Origin: Okeania sp. SIO2C9
GTDB taxonomy: Bacteria > Cyanobacteriota > Cyanobacteriia > Cyanobacteriales > Microcoleaceae
DNA: 64,000 bases
Direction: 5' to 3'
Assembly (NCBI RefSeq): GCF_010672455.1
Contig: NZ_JAAHGO010000003.1
Location: forward strand, 55,588 to 119,587
The stretch's first letter is position 1. Each line of letters opens with the position of its first letter. The translations under genes were made by a program, and so were the position numbers. The notes beneath the pieces are model-generated. The model was given only the letters and a program-made list of their open reading frames with translations. It did no database searches and was not told where the DNA came from. Positions 11,528 through 20,389 of this stretch are shown here, in pieces.

Positions 11528-11904
11528 TGGCGGGAGGCGGATTTGAACCACCGACCTTCGGGTTATGCTTACTACTACAGCTTTCACTGCCTTAACTCTG
11601 AAACTATCAGAATTAGTTTGTAGTCTGGACTGTCCCTTTACCCTCAGCTTCTATCAAACTAGAACTGCTAGGGTACTTGCCAACCAGTCTCTACACCTTC
11701 TCCTTTCATTCGGAGCTTGGCTCGGGATTACCCCGCTAACGGTTTCCCCGAATTTGACAAGTAATCACATACAAATTTCTTTGTATGCCGCCCCTTACAA
11801 GGTACAAGTTCAAGCTTGGTGACTAGCGGTGTCATTTATGCCTGTTTTGTTTGTCTTACCTTATAACTTGAGCCCGACGAGCTACCAGACTGCTCTATCC
11901 CGCG
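11528..11904 (-). tRNA. Initiator tRNA-fMet (CAU), interrupted by a group I intron
   Basis: On the minus strand the 5' exon is complement 11871-11904 (34 nt) and the 3' exon complement 11528-11567 (40 nt). Joined, they fold as a cloverleaf. The acceptor CGCGGGA pairs with TCCCGC; the D stem is GAGC/GCTC; the anticodon stem is TCGGG/CCCGA with loop CTCATAA. The stem has the three G-C pairs typical of initiators. The T arm is GGTGG TTCAAAT CCGCC. Position 1 is C and position 72 is C, so the first pair is open, as initiator tRNAs require (C1xA72 is the commoner form). CCA is not encoded. The intron interrupts after U33, just before the anticodon, so the transcript must be spliced before use. Confidence 0.93.
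11568..11870 (-). ncRNA. Group I self-splicing intron in tRNA-fMet
   Basis: This 303-nt insertion begins directly after a U (5' exon ends GGGCT) and ends in G (GTAGTAAG before CATAACCC), which are the group I boundary rules. The conserved core elements are visible in order: P (AATTCGGGGAAACC), Q (TAATCCCGAGCCAAGC), R (GGTGTAGAGACT) and S (AGGGACAGTCCAGACTAC), the style of cyanobacterial tRNA introns. No homing-endonuclease ORF is present on the sense strand. Group I introns in tRNA-fMet are known from some cyanobacteria with patchy distribution. Confidence 0.92.
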
Positions 11905-12427
11905 TCGTCTTTTATTAGTATAACCATAACCTCATCAAAATTGCAACCCCTTACTCAAAATATTTTCCAAATTTTTTTTCAGAGCTGTCCAATTATATCA
12001 AATCCGCTTTAATACTTATCATATAGTTGGGGGAGTAGGGGAGTAGGGGAGATTGAAGGGTTGAAGCATAGTTATAAACATATAGTATATAACCGGATTC
12101 TATATTACCGAATAATTAAAGCTTAAAGCCTCTCCTTTAAAGGAGAAACAGCGGTCGTTTGCGGAGCAGTCCGTTAGGATGGGATGGCGCAGGTTTCCTG
12201 CGCCATATCCAATCGACCAAGAGAAGAAAAAATTTTCATTATTAGTCAATCCTCTTCATTTTCAAGGAGAGGTAATTATTAAGGCGTTGCTGAATACTGG
12301 GATGATTTTGGCGCTCCACGGAGACACGGACACAGGGAGACACAGGGATTATGGTTTGTGCTCTGGTGACAAAATCATCCCGCAATTATGCAATGCCATT
12401 ATTAATTATTAATTATTAATTGTTGAA
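11905..12427. other. Intergenic region, mostly repeat sequence
   Basis: 11996-12110 is an element-like stretch starting TATCAAATCCGC and ending ATATAACCGGATTCTATATTA; a relative lies at 45944-46041. A copy of the GGTCGTTTGCGG family occupies 12115-12425, again with AATTATT ends and an internal palindrome (GGCGCAGGTTTCCTGCGCC). No gene was seen. Confidence 0.55.
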
Positions 12428-13381
12428 CTATACCATACACATTTCTCCGATTACTTCCAAACGCTTGACATTGGTGAGAGACATATAGTTTTCCGCTAGA
12501 GTCTCAGCAATAGTTGGACTTATCCAACCCATCTGAGTTAACAAGTGAATAGCCACTGCATATTTCGCTCGTTTAGCACCATCATTAACTTTAATGGCCA
12601 AACCCATCCCTTCACCTACCCGGCCAATACATTGCACTCCCTCAGCCCCAGACTTACTAACAAGTTCTCCTGCCGTCAAGCGCATCAACTCTGTATCAAA
12701 ACTTCCCTCTCCCCCAACCATTTCTGGATGATAGGTCATCGCCCTGACAATTCGTTCTAGGTCCAAACTATCACCTGAAGCCAGTTTGGCGTATAAAGTT
12801 GCCATTTGACTCAGTTGCAGGAGATAAGTTGGAGCACCACAGTCATCACGAGCGCCAATAAATTCTGCTGCGGGCATTGCCAGTAACTCAGCTACTTTGC
12901 TAATAATCAACTGTTGAACTGGATGCTTCATTTGCAGGTAAGACTCCATCGGCCAATTTCTTTGCTGACAAACAGCCAGCATACCTGCGTGCTTACCAGA
13001 ACAGTTATATTGCAAAGGACTATTTTTATTGGCAGGAGTTGGACATTGGAGCTTTGATGGGTCAATATCACAACGCCATAAAACGTTAAATACCTGTCTT
13101 GCTTGCTCTATTGTACCTTGATGGGAACTACAGATAATGGCCAAGTCTAAGTCAGTTAAGTCATAACGTTCTAGAGTGCCTGTAGTAGTAACTGCTAAAG
13201 CTTGAAATGGTTTGAGAGCTGAACGGACAAATGTGGCAGTATCTGCACCTCCGGCCACGGACAAAACTCGACCTCTATGGTCGCACACAGTGGCCTGAAC
13301 TTGGTGAATTGATTCAAGGATACCTTCTCGGAGTAGTCTGACTTCTAGTTGCGAAGTTTGTGTTCTTTTTCCCCTTGTCAT
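12428..13381 (-). CDS. Asparaginase (L-asparaginase II / ReAV-like class)
   Basis: This 317-residue protein has the usual family length. It carries the Ser-x-x-Lys dyad in RSALKPFQA (about S54/K57), the CSGKHAGM motif (Cys and Lys, about 127-130) and RDDCGAPTY (second Cys, about 180). These residues mark the class of asparaginases typified by the inducible Rhizobium enzyme. The reaction is hydrolysis of L-asparagine to aspartate and ammonia in the cytosol. It is the last gene of a minus-strand series with CGLD27, rsfS and yqeK, though a 559-bp spacer with a palindromic repeat separates it from CGLD27, so it may have its own promoter. The start is the first ATG, giving MTRGKRTQ. Confidence 0.9.
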   Translation of the reverse strand: MTRGKRTQTSQLEVRLLREGILESIHQVQATVCDHRGRVLSVAGGADTATFVRSALKPFQALAVTTTGTLERYDLTDLDLAIICSSHQGTIEQARQVFNVLWRCDIDPSKLQCPTPANKNSPLQYNCSGKHAGMLAVCQQRNWPMESYLQMKHPVQQLIISKVAELLAMPAAEFIGARDDCGAPTYLLQLSQMATLYAKLASGDSLDLERIVRAMTYHPEMVGGEGSFDTELMRLTAGELVSKSGAEGVQCIGRVGEGMGLAIKVNDGAKRAKYAVAIHLLTQMGWISPTIAETLAENYMSLTNVKRLEVIGEMCMV

Positions 13382-13940
13382 TTTTATTTATTGTTTTGGG
13401 CAAGTTGAGTATTCATCAAGTAAATTAATTTAACTGTATTTTTGACATCAATTTAATCTTAATAAGTCTCAACTGATTCTCTTATACTAAACTAAGTTAT
13501 ACTCATCAATATTTCTTCCTTAAAAGTATAAGTATCTTTAGTCATGTCAGCTAAGATAATCGTCTTAAGAGAGTCTTTGTTAAATGAATATTAAATCACC
13601 TAGGGTGCGTTAGTTTCACGTAACGCACCATCCCACAGCACCCGGTGCGTGAGGTGTAAAACCGTTCGCAAAGCGGAACGGAGTTCTAGCATTATTCCAT
13701 CAATGGTAAGCGTGCCGTCACATACCCTACTTAATCTTTTGTTTACAAACAGTCTCTAAATACAAACTATTTAAGTACAATTCCGTATTAGATTATTGTA
13801 TAGAATAGTGTGATGTAGCAGATATTTTAGACAAATAGTTCAGCATATACTCTGAGAATGAGTCAGGTAAAAATAACTGTAATTACTTGACTACCTAAAT
13901 CAAAATTACTATGATTTTTTGTAACTATTTTGGGTGAATT
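13382..13940. other. Intergenic region with palindromic GTAACGCACC repeat
   Basis: 13600-13690 contains GGTGCGTTAG, CGTAACGCACC and AAGCGGAACGGAGTTC strings that recur elsewhere, notably in the array after secA. The rest is AT-rich. It presumably includes the asparaginase promoter; no coding content was seen. Confidence 0.5.
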
Positions 13941-14441
13941 TTAGATCGAAACCCAGATTATTCCACCGAGACAAATTATTAACACCAAACTATAAAAAGT
14001 TTTGCGTAATCTTTTGAGAAGCGGTTGAACTTGATAGTTAACTATTAACCTATCCTTTGTAATTTCCTCTGATGTTTTCAGCCATGTTTGTCCATCATAC
14101 CAACCAGACTCTTCATAAAAAACAGTAGTACTAGCAAGACGCGATCGTATATAATTCCAACCTAAATAAAGTCGCAATAATACTAAAATTAGAATAAAGC
14201 TTGCACCTGCTGACCCACTTAGAAAAAACTCGATCGGATATTTCTCTGGAAAAAAACTTGCTGCTGCTACTGGGCCTGATACTAGCCAACTCCAGAGCCA
14301 AACCCAAACTAACTTCTTTATATACTGAAGTCTTTCTAATGTTACCCAACAAAATAACCAGGAATTTTTGAGTTCTTCGTATTCGTTAACTGGTTGTTGT
14401 TCTGGTGGAACTGGAGAGCTAGATATTATCTGTCTAGTCAT
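13941..14441 (-). CDS. CGLD27 family protein (DUF1230, Ycf36-like)
   Basis: This 166-residue membrane protein has three hydrophobic segments (about residues 42-65, 70-95 and 148-166). It shows the family hallmarks PVNEYEELKNSWLFCW near the N-terminus and VFYEESGWYDGQTWLK in the middle. The family is conserved across cyanobacteria and plastids (ycf36/CGLD27). In plants it is linked to photosynthetic/iron-related phenotypes, but its biochemical role is unsettled. It lies 66 bp after rsfS on the same strand, the order often seen in cyanobacteria, so co-transcription is likely. Confidence 0.87.
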   Translation of the reverse strand: MTRQIISSSPVPPEQQPVNEYEELKNSWLFCWVTLERLQYIKKLVWVWLWSWLVSGPVAAASFFPEKYPIEFFLSGSAGASFILILVLLRLYLGWNYIRSRLASTTVFYEESGWYDGQTWLKTSEEITKDRLIVNYQVQPLLKRLRKTFYSLVLIICLGGIIWVSI

Positions 14442-14507
14442 AAATCAATTTTTCCTCACTTATATTTTATGCCAGTCAAATAAGTAATTCATATTGACAG
14501 CCTGCTC

Positions 14508-14927
14508 CTAATTGAGCAATGATAAAATATCTACTTTTTCTGCATGACTCCAAAATGCTTCTAAATTGTAGAATTCTCGTTCTTCGGGCTTCAATATGTG
14601 GACTATGACATCACCATAATCCATTAATATCCAAGAACTTTCGTTTTGGCCTTCTACTCCTAGAGGATAAAGTTCTCTATCTTGTTCTACCTTTTGGGCG
14701 ATCGCCTGAGATATAGCTCTGACTTGAACATTAGAGTAACCTGTGATAATTACGAAGTAGTCTGCTAAATAAGATACTTCTGATACTTTAATCACAACAA
14801 TGTTATCTCCTTTACGGTCTAATGCTGCGTTAACTATTGTCGATGTCAATTCTAAGGTTTGATCGAGTTCTGAATTTGTCTGACTTAATTCAGTTGACAA
14901 GGACTGAATATGCGGGTAATTCGACAT
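14508..14927 (-). CDS. rsfS: Ribosome silencing factor RsfS
   Basis: This 139-residue protein has the RsfS/Iojap domain from about residue 25 to 135. It shows DNIVVIKVSEVSYLADYFVI, TGYSNVQVRAIS, and the C-terminal WILMDYGDVIVHIL and FYNLEAFW. RsfS binds ribosomal protein uL14 on the large subunit and blocks subunit joining when nutrients are short. It lies 93 bp after yqeK exon 2, reproducing the common bacterial yqeK-rsfS pairing. The first ATG gives a slightly long polar N-terminal tail, which is common in cyanobacteria. Confidence 0.94.
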   Translation of the reverse strand: MSNYPHIQSLSTELSQTNSELDQTLELTSTIVNAALDRKGDNIVVIKVSEVSYLADYFVIITGYSNVQVRAISQAIAQKVEQDRELYPLGVEGQNESSWILMDYGDVIVHILKPEEREFYNLEAFWSHAEKVDILSLLN

Positions 14928-15020
14928 TAAATTATCTGTTTCCTTTTTTTTATATGTATTGTATTGGATATTTCTGTTGACTAATTTTTAGCCTTTGTAT
15001 TAGTCATAATCTGATTGATT

Positions 15021-15133
15021 TTATTGCTGCTTAATTTTTTGTTCATCCTCGGGTTTTTGGGCCTTTTTTAAGAACCAATTTCTAGTTAATATAATTTTTG
15101 GGTGAATCAAACAATTAGTAGCTAGCAAGTGCT
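15021..15133 (-). CDS. yqeK: yqeK exon 2 (C-terminal 36 codons plus 2 nt)
   Basis: Directly after the 3' end of the group II intron, the minus strand reads AG|CAC TTG CTA and so on. Joined to the single A left at the end of exon 1, it makes a Lys codon. The frame continues HLLATNCLIHPKIILTRNW, FLKKA and a charged tail to a TAA at 15021-15023. This is the expected C-terminus of cyanobacterial YqeK (DYTI.HLLETN..IHPRT.LTRNW). Without splicing, this segment has no start and no role. Confidence 0.88.
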
Positions 15134-15210
15134 GTTAAACTAAGCCAGTTTGTTACCAAACCGACTCGTCTTCAGAACCGGACGTGAGACTTTCACCTCC
15201 AAATCGGCTC
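15134..15210 (-). ncRNA. Group II intron domains V and VI
   Basis: Domain V is complement 15174-15210: GAGCCGATTTGG at its 5' side with the catalytic AGC triad, GGTGAAAGTCTCACG as the tip, and CGTCCGGTTCT on the return. Domain VI follows, with GAGTCGGTTTG paired to CAAACTGGCTTAG, and ends TTTAAC at the splice site. Confidence 0.9.
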
Positions 15211-15229
15211 CTCTCTTAAACGTCCCTTG

Positions 15230-17062
15230 TCATGGGTACATCCTTTCCCTTAAAGTCAACATATCGTCAACCCATAAATAACCTTCAGGTAAGTCCTGTA
15301 ACTTCGGTTGTATGTATGTCTTTTTATCTAAGGCAGTTTTACTGTCGTGACAATGTCGGTGCAACAATTGTTTATTTTTGTATGTGTTGTCACCACCTTT
15401 AGACCTTGGTTTTATATGGTCAACTTCGAGTAGGTCAGTTGGTCTAAAAGTTAGTCCACAAGATGCGCATTTATTCTTTTGCCGTTTTAACAGCGTCGTG
15501 ACTTCTTTCCTTACACCTGGATATTTGCCGATTCTATTACTCCAATAAGTCCAGTCACCGTCATAGGGTGATTTATTACCTTTAACTTTGATGTGCCTGA
15601 CAATGGGGACGTCCGAGTGCAGGTTTAGTATATATTCGCCATCGTTAAGAATCCAATCTCTGGTATCCTTTACTCTGGGGAAATACTTTTTCTTAACCCA
15701 TGTGGCTGACTTATTTGGATGCCTTCTACTCCCCCATCGACCTAGTCTTTTCCATATAAGGTGATCCATCTCAGTGAATACTTCTTTACTGACTACAGTT
15801 GAAAAGTAGTTAGCCCATCCTCTTATTACCGGGTTTAGTTTAGCTATTAAAGCTTTAGCAGGAGCGGTTTTGTTCTTGCCACATATATCCGCCAGTTTCC
15901 GATAATGAGTTTTTATACTCTTGGAGGATGGTTTAATCAGCGTTTTAAACCCTTGCTTGGTTGTCTTGCGTTTCCATTGCCTCACCGTAAACCCTAAGAA
16001 GTCAAATCCAGGTTTGTTCCCTTTATATTCCTCTAAGGTGTGGACAATTCTGGTCTTTTCTGGTTTTAGTTCTAATCCTAACTGGTTTAACCATTCCTGT
16101 ATTACGGTCTTTGCCTTTAACACTACTTTGATGTCCTCGTGTAGGATTACAAAGTCATCAGCATAGCGTATTAGGGATAGTGCTTTTTTATTGTTTCGTT
16201 TCCTTCCTGATAGGGATTCGGCGAACTTATCCAAGCATTCTTCCATACCGTGTAGAGCGATGTTTGCTAGCAGGGGACTAATTACCCCTCCCTGTGGTGT
16301 ACCTTCCACAGATTCTAGGAATTGATTATTGTCCAGCACTCCAGACTTTAACCATTGTTTGATTAATCGTCTGTAAGGGGTTCTGCCGACTTTTCCTAGC
16401 AGTACATCATGGTTAATTCGGTCAAAACATTTGCATATGTCAGCGTCTAACACATATTTTGGTTTTTGATTGATGCTTTTAAAGATTGCTTCAATAGCAT
16501 CATGCGTTGACCGTCCCGGTCTAAAACCATAACTGTTAGGTTCAAAGCGTGCTTCCCACTCTGGTTCCATACCTAACTTCACCAAGGCTTGTAAAGCTCT
16601 GTCATACATCGTTGGGATGCCTAATGGACGTTTTTCATCTTTACCTGGTTTTGGTATATAGACCCTGCGGGTGGGGCTGGCTTTGAGATGGCATGACGCG
16701 AGTAGGTTCACCAGGTTAAATCGCTGCATTGGAGAGAGATTTTTAATACCATCTATTCCAGCAGTTTTCTTACCTTGGTTATCCTGTGTCACGCGTCTAA
16801 CAGCTAGCAACCTTGCGTAATAACTTTTTAAAAGAAGTTTTTGGTATCTGTGCATCTTGCGGAATTCGCCACTCATGGATGCTCTGTAAATCAATTTTTG
16901 CAATTTGAACACAGATTTCTCTACCTTCTTCCAATCAATATCCTTCCATTTAAGGTTAGGATTAATTGAAGCTTGTGAAGGTATGTCCTCTGTATCCCAT
17001 GCTACACTTAAAAATGGCTTAGGATTTCCTAGCTTTCTTTTTAATGTCTGAGCTTTATTCAT
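15230..17062 (-). CDS. ltrA: Group II intron reverse transcriptase/maturase with HNH endonuclease domain
   Basis: This 610-residue protein has reverse-transcriptase motifs: RRVYIPKPGKDEKRPLGIPT (about 132-151), YGFRPGRSTHDAI (178-190), TPQGGVISPLLANI (255-268) and the catalytic LIRYADDFVIL (297-307). A maturase/thumb domain (IRGWANYF, about 410-420) follows. The C-terminal HNH-type nuclease has CASCG (about 532), LEVDHIKPRSKGGDN and LLHRHCHDSKT. It assists splicing of its own intron, and can cut the bottom strand and prime reverse transcription at the target. It lies inside intron domain IV, with the stop about 20 nt before domain V. No internal disruption was seen. Confidence 0.95.
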   Translation of the reverse strand: MNKAQTLKRKLGNPKPFLSVAWDTEDIPSQASINPNLKWKDIDWKKVEKSVFKLQKLIYRASMSGEFRKMHRYQKLLLKSYYARLLAVRRVTQDNQGKKTAGIDGIKNLSPMQRFNLVNLLASCHLKASPTRRVYIPKPGKDEKRPLGIPTMYDRALQALVKLGMEPEWEARFEPNSYGFRPGRSTHDAIEAIFKSINQKPKYVLDADICKCFDRINHDVLLGKVGRTPYRRLIKQWLKSGVLDNNQFLESVEGTPQGGVISPLLANIALHGMEECLDKFAESLSGRKRNNKKALSLIRYADDFVILHEDIKVVLKAKTVIQEWLNQLGLELKPEKTRIVHTLEEYKGNKPGFDFLGFTVRQWKRKTTKQGFKTLIKPSSKSIKTHYRKLADICGKNKTAPAKALIAKLNPVIRGWANYFSTVVSKEVFTEMDHLIWKRLGRWGSRRHPNKSATWVKKKYFPRVKDTRDWILNDGEYILNLHSDVPIVRHIKVKGNKSPYDGDWTYWSNRIGKYPGVRKEVTTLLKRQKNKCASCGLTFRPTDLLEVDHIKPRSKGGDNTYKNKQLLHRHCHDSKTALDKKTYIQPKLQDLPEGYLWVDDMLTLRERMYP

Positions 17063-17682
17063 TACTATTCATTGCCTTACATTACGTCTAACAGTGGGTA
17101 AGTCTGCAAATAAAGCTTTTTACCCAATCCTACTCCCCCGAAGACCTACGTCCAATCGCGTAGATTGACCTTGAATGGCTTCCTAAGTTCTCGACCTATA
17201 TTCTTAGGTGTCTTAGGGGGGTTTCCTCGTTCCCTTATTCCTTTATTACGGCTGATTTAGTGGGGTAAAATCTCCCGGAGGGTACGATATGGTTGTTGAT
17301 AACCTCCTATAAATAAGATTATCCATAAACCCCCTGGCTTTCGCCCTACATTCCATAGCTACCTTTGGAGTGGCTGATTATCACGAGAGTTTAATTACCT
17401 TCCTGTTGGTCCACTTGTCAGCCTCTGCTAGAAGTCTCACTTATTTGGTAGTTAAAGCTTTGACCCCATTTAGACCAGCTTCACGAATTGATGTTCAGTC
17501 GCTACCGTGTGGCCTATGCTTTCTACCCAACAACAGGGCGGTGGAATTTCACCACTAAGGATATAAGAGTTTTCACAGGTCGTTAACGAAGTTATCCCGT
17601 AGGGAAAGTTTACTTCATGTAGTGACCTGGAAGGCTTGTTATGCCTGCCTTTAGACAGTATTTACTAGCCAACGAGTCGCAC

Positions 17683-18223
17683 TTATAGTATAATCGCAGG
17701 TTAACCAAACTGCTTGGTAGAGATTTTCCTTACTAAGTTGTCTCAAATGCTGTAACTCTGGATTGTCACCTCTACCTGGTTCTAAAGTATCTGCGAGGAA
17801 AATTATGCAACTTAGCTGATTCATAGCTGGCTCTCCTAATGTATGATTAGCGATCGCTGCTAAAATCTCCTTATCCTTGATGCCAAACTCTTTTTTGGCC
17901 ACAATTGCACTAACATTAGCATGAAGCAAATGAGGAGAGACTTCTGATACTAAATCTATTTCTAAACCCTCTGACTTAGAAATTTGTAATAATACTTGGG
18001 GAGAAAAATATTTAGCAAGATCGTGCATCAATGCTGCTAGTTGAGCTTTTTCCTGGTTTATAGCATAATAGTTTGCTAGATCCTGTGCGATTTTTTCTAC
18101 TCTCAGAATATGTTTGACCCTAGAGACTGGAACATGAACGGAAAGCCATGTTAATACTTTGTCTTTAAGTTGAACTAAATCTAATTTTTCCGATTTTGGA
18201 ATTGACAATTCCTCATATTTCAT
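17683..18223 (-). CDS. yqeK: YqeK HD-domain hydrolase, exon 1 (gene split by a group II intron)
   Basis: Exon 1 encodes 180 residues plus one nucleotide. The HD-domain metal motifs are visible: SRVKHILRVEKIA (first His), AALMHDLAKYF (His-Asp), SPHLLHANVSAI and ANHTLGEPAM, then CIIFLADTLEPGR. YqeK enzymes hydrolyse diadenosine tetraphosphate (Ap4A) symmetrically to ADP and usually precede rsfS. Read straight through, the frame enters the intron after CDYTI and ends 10 codons later at 17651. With the intron removed, exon 1 joins exon 2 (15021-15133) to give a normal 217-residue protein. The start ATG at 18223 begins MKYEELSIPK. Confidence 0.92.
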
Positions 18224-18748
18224 AACAATTATTTTGACTTCACACTGATGATTTTGATCAGAGTTTGTGATTTTCTTAAAGTATAAATTGATCGGATTTT
18301 TACCTAAGGGACAACAACAGGGAAAAACAATTATAATGTTTCGGCAGATTTTAGTATTTGTTTGTAAGCATTCCGCAGGAAATGCTTATATTTGTTTTTG
18401 GTTAAATTATCAAAATTAACTGACTTATAAACCCCCAGTTCTCCAAATTGAAAAGTTATAATTTTTTGAATAAATATTGATTTACTAATTCGCTATTTAA
18501 ACTAGTTTAGTTATACAGAGATTTTACTAGAGGCTAAGATATATAAAGATTTAACTATAACCTCTTTCAAACTAGACAATAAAAATTTTATGATTTAAAG
18601 TATAGCTTTCTATACTAAACTAAACTAAATTATATTTTTAAAGATATACTAGCAATGATTAGTACCTGATTTTGCTAGAATAATCTCAATTGACAGTTAA
18701 GAATTTCTTAACAGATTCGTATTAACCGCAAGTCTGAAACACAGAAAT
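18224..18748. other. Divergent intergenic region, AT-rich
   Basis: This stretch lies between the divergent yqeK and MBL genes and should contain both promoters. It is very AT-rich, with a small hairpin (AAGCATTCCGCAGGAAATGC) near 18366-18386 and several TATACTAAACTAAACTAA-like strings near 18600-18640. No gene was seen. Confidence 0.5.
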
Positions 18749-19654
18749 ATGCAGTCTTCAGAGCAGTCAGCCCCAATATCACAATCTGAGGAGATAGATA
18801 CTCACTCAGCCTCCTTGAAAACCAAGTTTGTAGTTGAATTCTGGGGTGTACGAGGTAGTATACCTACCCCTGGTAGTAGTACAGTTCGCTATGGTGGTAA
18901 TACCTCCTGTGTAGAAATGCGCGTAGGAGAAAAACGTTTGATTTTTGATGGAGGTACAGGTTTAAGAGTATTGGGTTTAAACCTAATGAAGCAAATGCCA
19001 GTAGAAGCTCATATCTTCTTCAGTCATACTCACTGGGACCATATTCAAGGATTCCCATTTTTCGTTCCTGCATTTATGCCTGTCAATAAGTTTCACATAC
19101 ATGGAGTAATAGCACCTGATGGGACTACAATTAAGGAATGTTTATCCGATCAAATGGTAAATCCTAACTTTCCTATTCCTTTACAGGTAATGGGTTCTGA
19201 GATGAAGTTTTATGACTTTAGCACTGGAGATGTAATTAGGATTGATGATATTGAGATTGAAACAGCTCCTCTAAATCATCCGAATTTTGCCATTGGATAT
19301 AGAATTTGTTGGCAGGGTAAAACTGTAGTTTATTGTCCAGATACAGAACATTATGAAGATCGTTTTGATGAAAATGTACTTCATCTAGCTCGTAAAGCTG
19401 ATTTACTTATTTATGATGGTACCTACACAAATGAAGAATACTATAATCCTGAATCTCCTAAAATTGGTTGGGGACACTCTACTTGGCAAGTAGGTGTGGA
19501 AATAGCAAAAAAAGCAGGAGTCAAACAAGTAGTTATGTTTCAACACGACCCTTCTCATCATGATAATTTATTGGATGAAGTGCAAGTTGCTCTCCAGTCA
19601 GTATTTCCCAATGGGTTAGTAGCAAAAGAAGGTATGACAATTCCAATTCTTTAA
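18749..19654 (+). CDS. MBL-fold metallo-hydrolase
   Basis: This 301-residue protein belongs to the metallo-beta-lactamase superfamily. It opens with a 25-residue polar tail, then VVEFWGVRGSIPTPG, typical of the cyclic-nucleotide phosphodiesterase-like/PhnP-like branch. The zinc ligands are in FFSHTHWDHIQGFPFF (about residues 92-107), with further ligands in APLNHPNFA, YCPDTEHY and FQHDPSHHD. Such proteins hydrolyse phosphoesters, but the substrate is not inferable. It stands alone, 189 bp before the cytochrome gene. Confidence 0.86.
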   Translation: MQSSEQSAPISQSEEIDTHSASLKTKFVVEFWGVRGSIPTPGSSTVRYGGNTSCVEMRVGEKRLIFDGGTGLRVLGLNLMKQMPVEAHIFFSHTHWDHIQGFPFFVPAFMPVNKFHIHGVIAPDGTTIKECLSDQMVNPNFPIPLQVMGSEMKFYDFSTGDVIRIDDIEIETAPLNHPNFAIGYRICWQGKTVVYCPDTEHYEDRFDENVLHLARKADLLIYDGTYTNEEYYNPESPKIGWGHSTWQVGVEIAKKAGVKQVVMFQHDPSHHDNLLDEVQVALQSVFPNGLVAKEGMTIPIL

Positions 19655-19843
19655 AAAGCGTTTAGCACCTCAGCAGTTCAGCGGTCAGCTTTGCGTGGAA
19701 AGCGGAACATTCTGGAACGGAAAGGGAATGAACAACCCAAGCTTTTAGATACCATTATCTATGAACTACCTTTTTAGCCTGAAGCGCTGATAGCTAGTTC
19801 AAGTCACAAAAAATAATAAAGTATTAGCATAGAGATTATATTA

Positions 19844-20389
19844 ATGCCAATATCTAATCTCAGAAATAAAGGTAGACGACGACCATCTGTTTTTTTACTT
19901 TTACTACTGATATTTTTATGGAGTGCAAGTTGTGGTTTAGTTATGGCAAAAATTTCTACTGCAACAACTATTTCACAAATTGAGCCTCAACTAATGAGTA
20001 ATGTTGATGTGGTTCCCAAACGTCACCAATTAGGACTGTCATTATATTTAAACAATTGTACTACTTGTCATATTCCAGTACCACCTCAAGTCCTTCCCAC
20101 AGAAAGTTGGAAAATAATTCTAGAGGATTATCAACACTACGGTATACAACTCCCCACTCTTGTAGATCCACCTCGTCAACTTATTTGGAATTACCTGCAA
20201 GTATCTTCTCGTTCAAAATCACAGCAAGAGGAAAGAATACCTTACAGAATTTCTAGTTCTCGTTATTTTAAGGCACTTCATCCCAGAGTAGAACTTCCTC
20301 AAAATGTGAATATCAAGGGTTGTGTTTCTTGTCATCCTAGCGCTGCAAAATTTGACTTTCGGACTCTCAACTCAGAATGGCCAGATTAA
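19844..20389 (+). CDS. Diheme cytochrome c family protein
   Basis: This 181-residue exported protein has an N-terminal membrane/signal segment (VFLLLLLIFLWSASCGLVMA, about 17-36) and two c-type heme sites, CTTCH (about 71-75) and CVSCH (about 162-166). The spacing and the SRYFKALHPRVELP segment before the second site resemble the small diheme cytochrome c (DHC-like) proteins of cyanobacteria. It likely carries electrons on the lumenal or periplasmic side; the partner is unknown. Confidence 0.82.
   Translation: MPISNLRNKGRRRPSVFLLLLLIFLWSASCGLVMAKISTATTISQIEPQLMSNVDVVPKRHQLGLSLYLNNCTTCHIPVPPQVLPTESWKIILEDYQHYGIQLPTLVDPPRQLIWNYLQVSSRSKSQQEERIPYRISSSRYFKALHPRVELPQNVNIKGCVSCHPSAAKFDFRTLNSEWPD

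Larger units (their letters stand above)
15134..17682 (-). mobile_element. Group II intron with ORF, inserted in yqeK
   Basis: The element is 2549 nt. Its 5' end reads GTGCGACTCG (canonical GUGYG) starting at 17682. Its 3' end reads GTTTAAC (canonical AY) at 15134. Domain V and domain VI precede the 3' end. The RT/maturase ORF lies in domain IV on the sense strand. Boundaries were fixed both by the consensus ends and by restoration of the yqeK frame. The region 17080-17640 is the structured 5' part (domains I-III) and contains no gene. The intron is intact at both ends and its ORF is uninterrupted, so it may still be active. Confidence 0.93.

Noticed and set aside
11565..11822. Homing endonuclease in the tRNA intron
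   Set aside because: The open frame is on the strand opposite to the intron RNA, includes tRNA sequence, and shows no LAGLIDADG, HNH or PD-(D/E)XK motif.
17651..18223. yqeK as a complete 190-residue gene
   Set aside because: The last 10 codons (SATRWLVNTV) are read from intron sequence starting GTGCGACTCG. The true C-terminus lies in exon 2 at 15021-15133.
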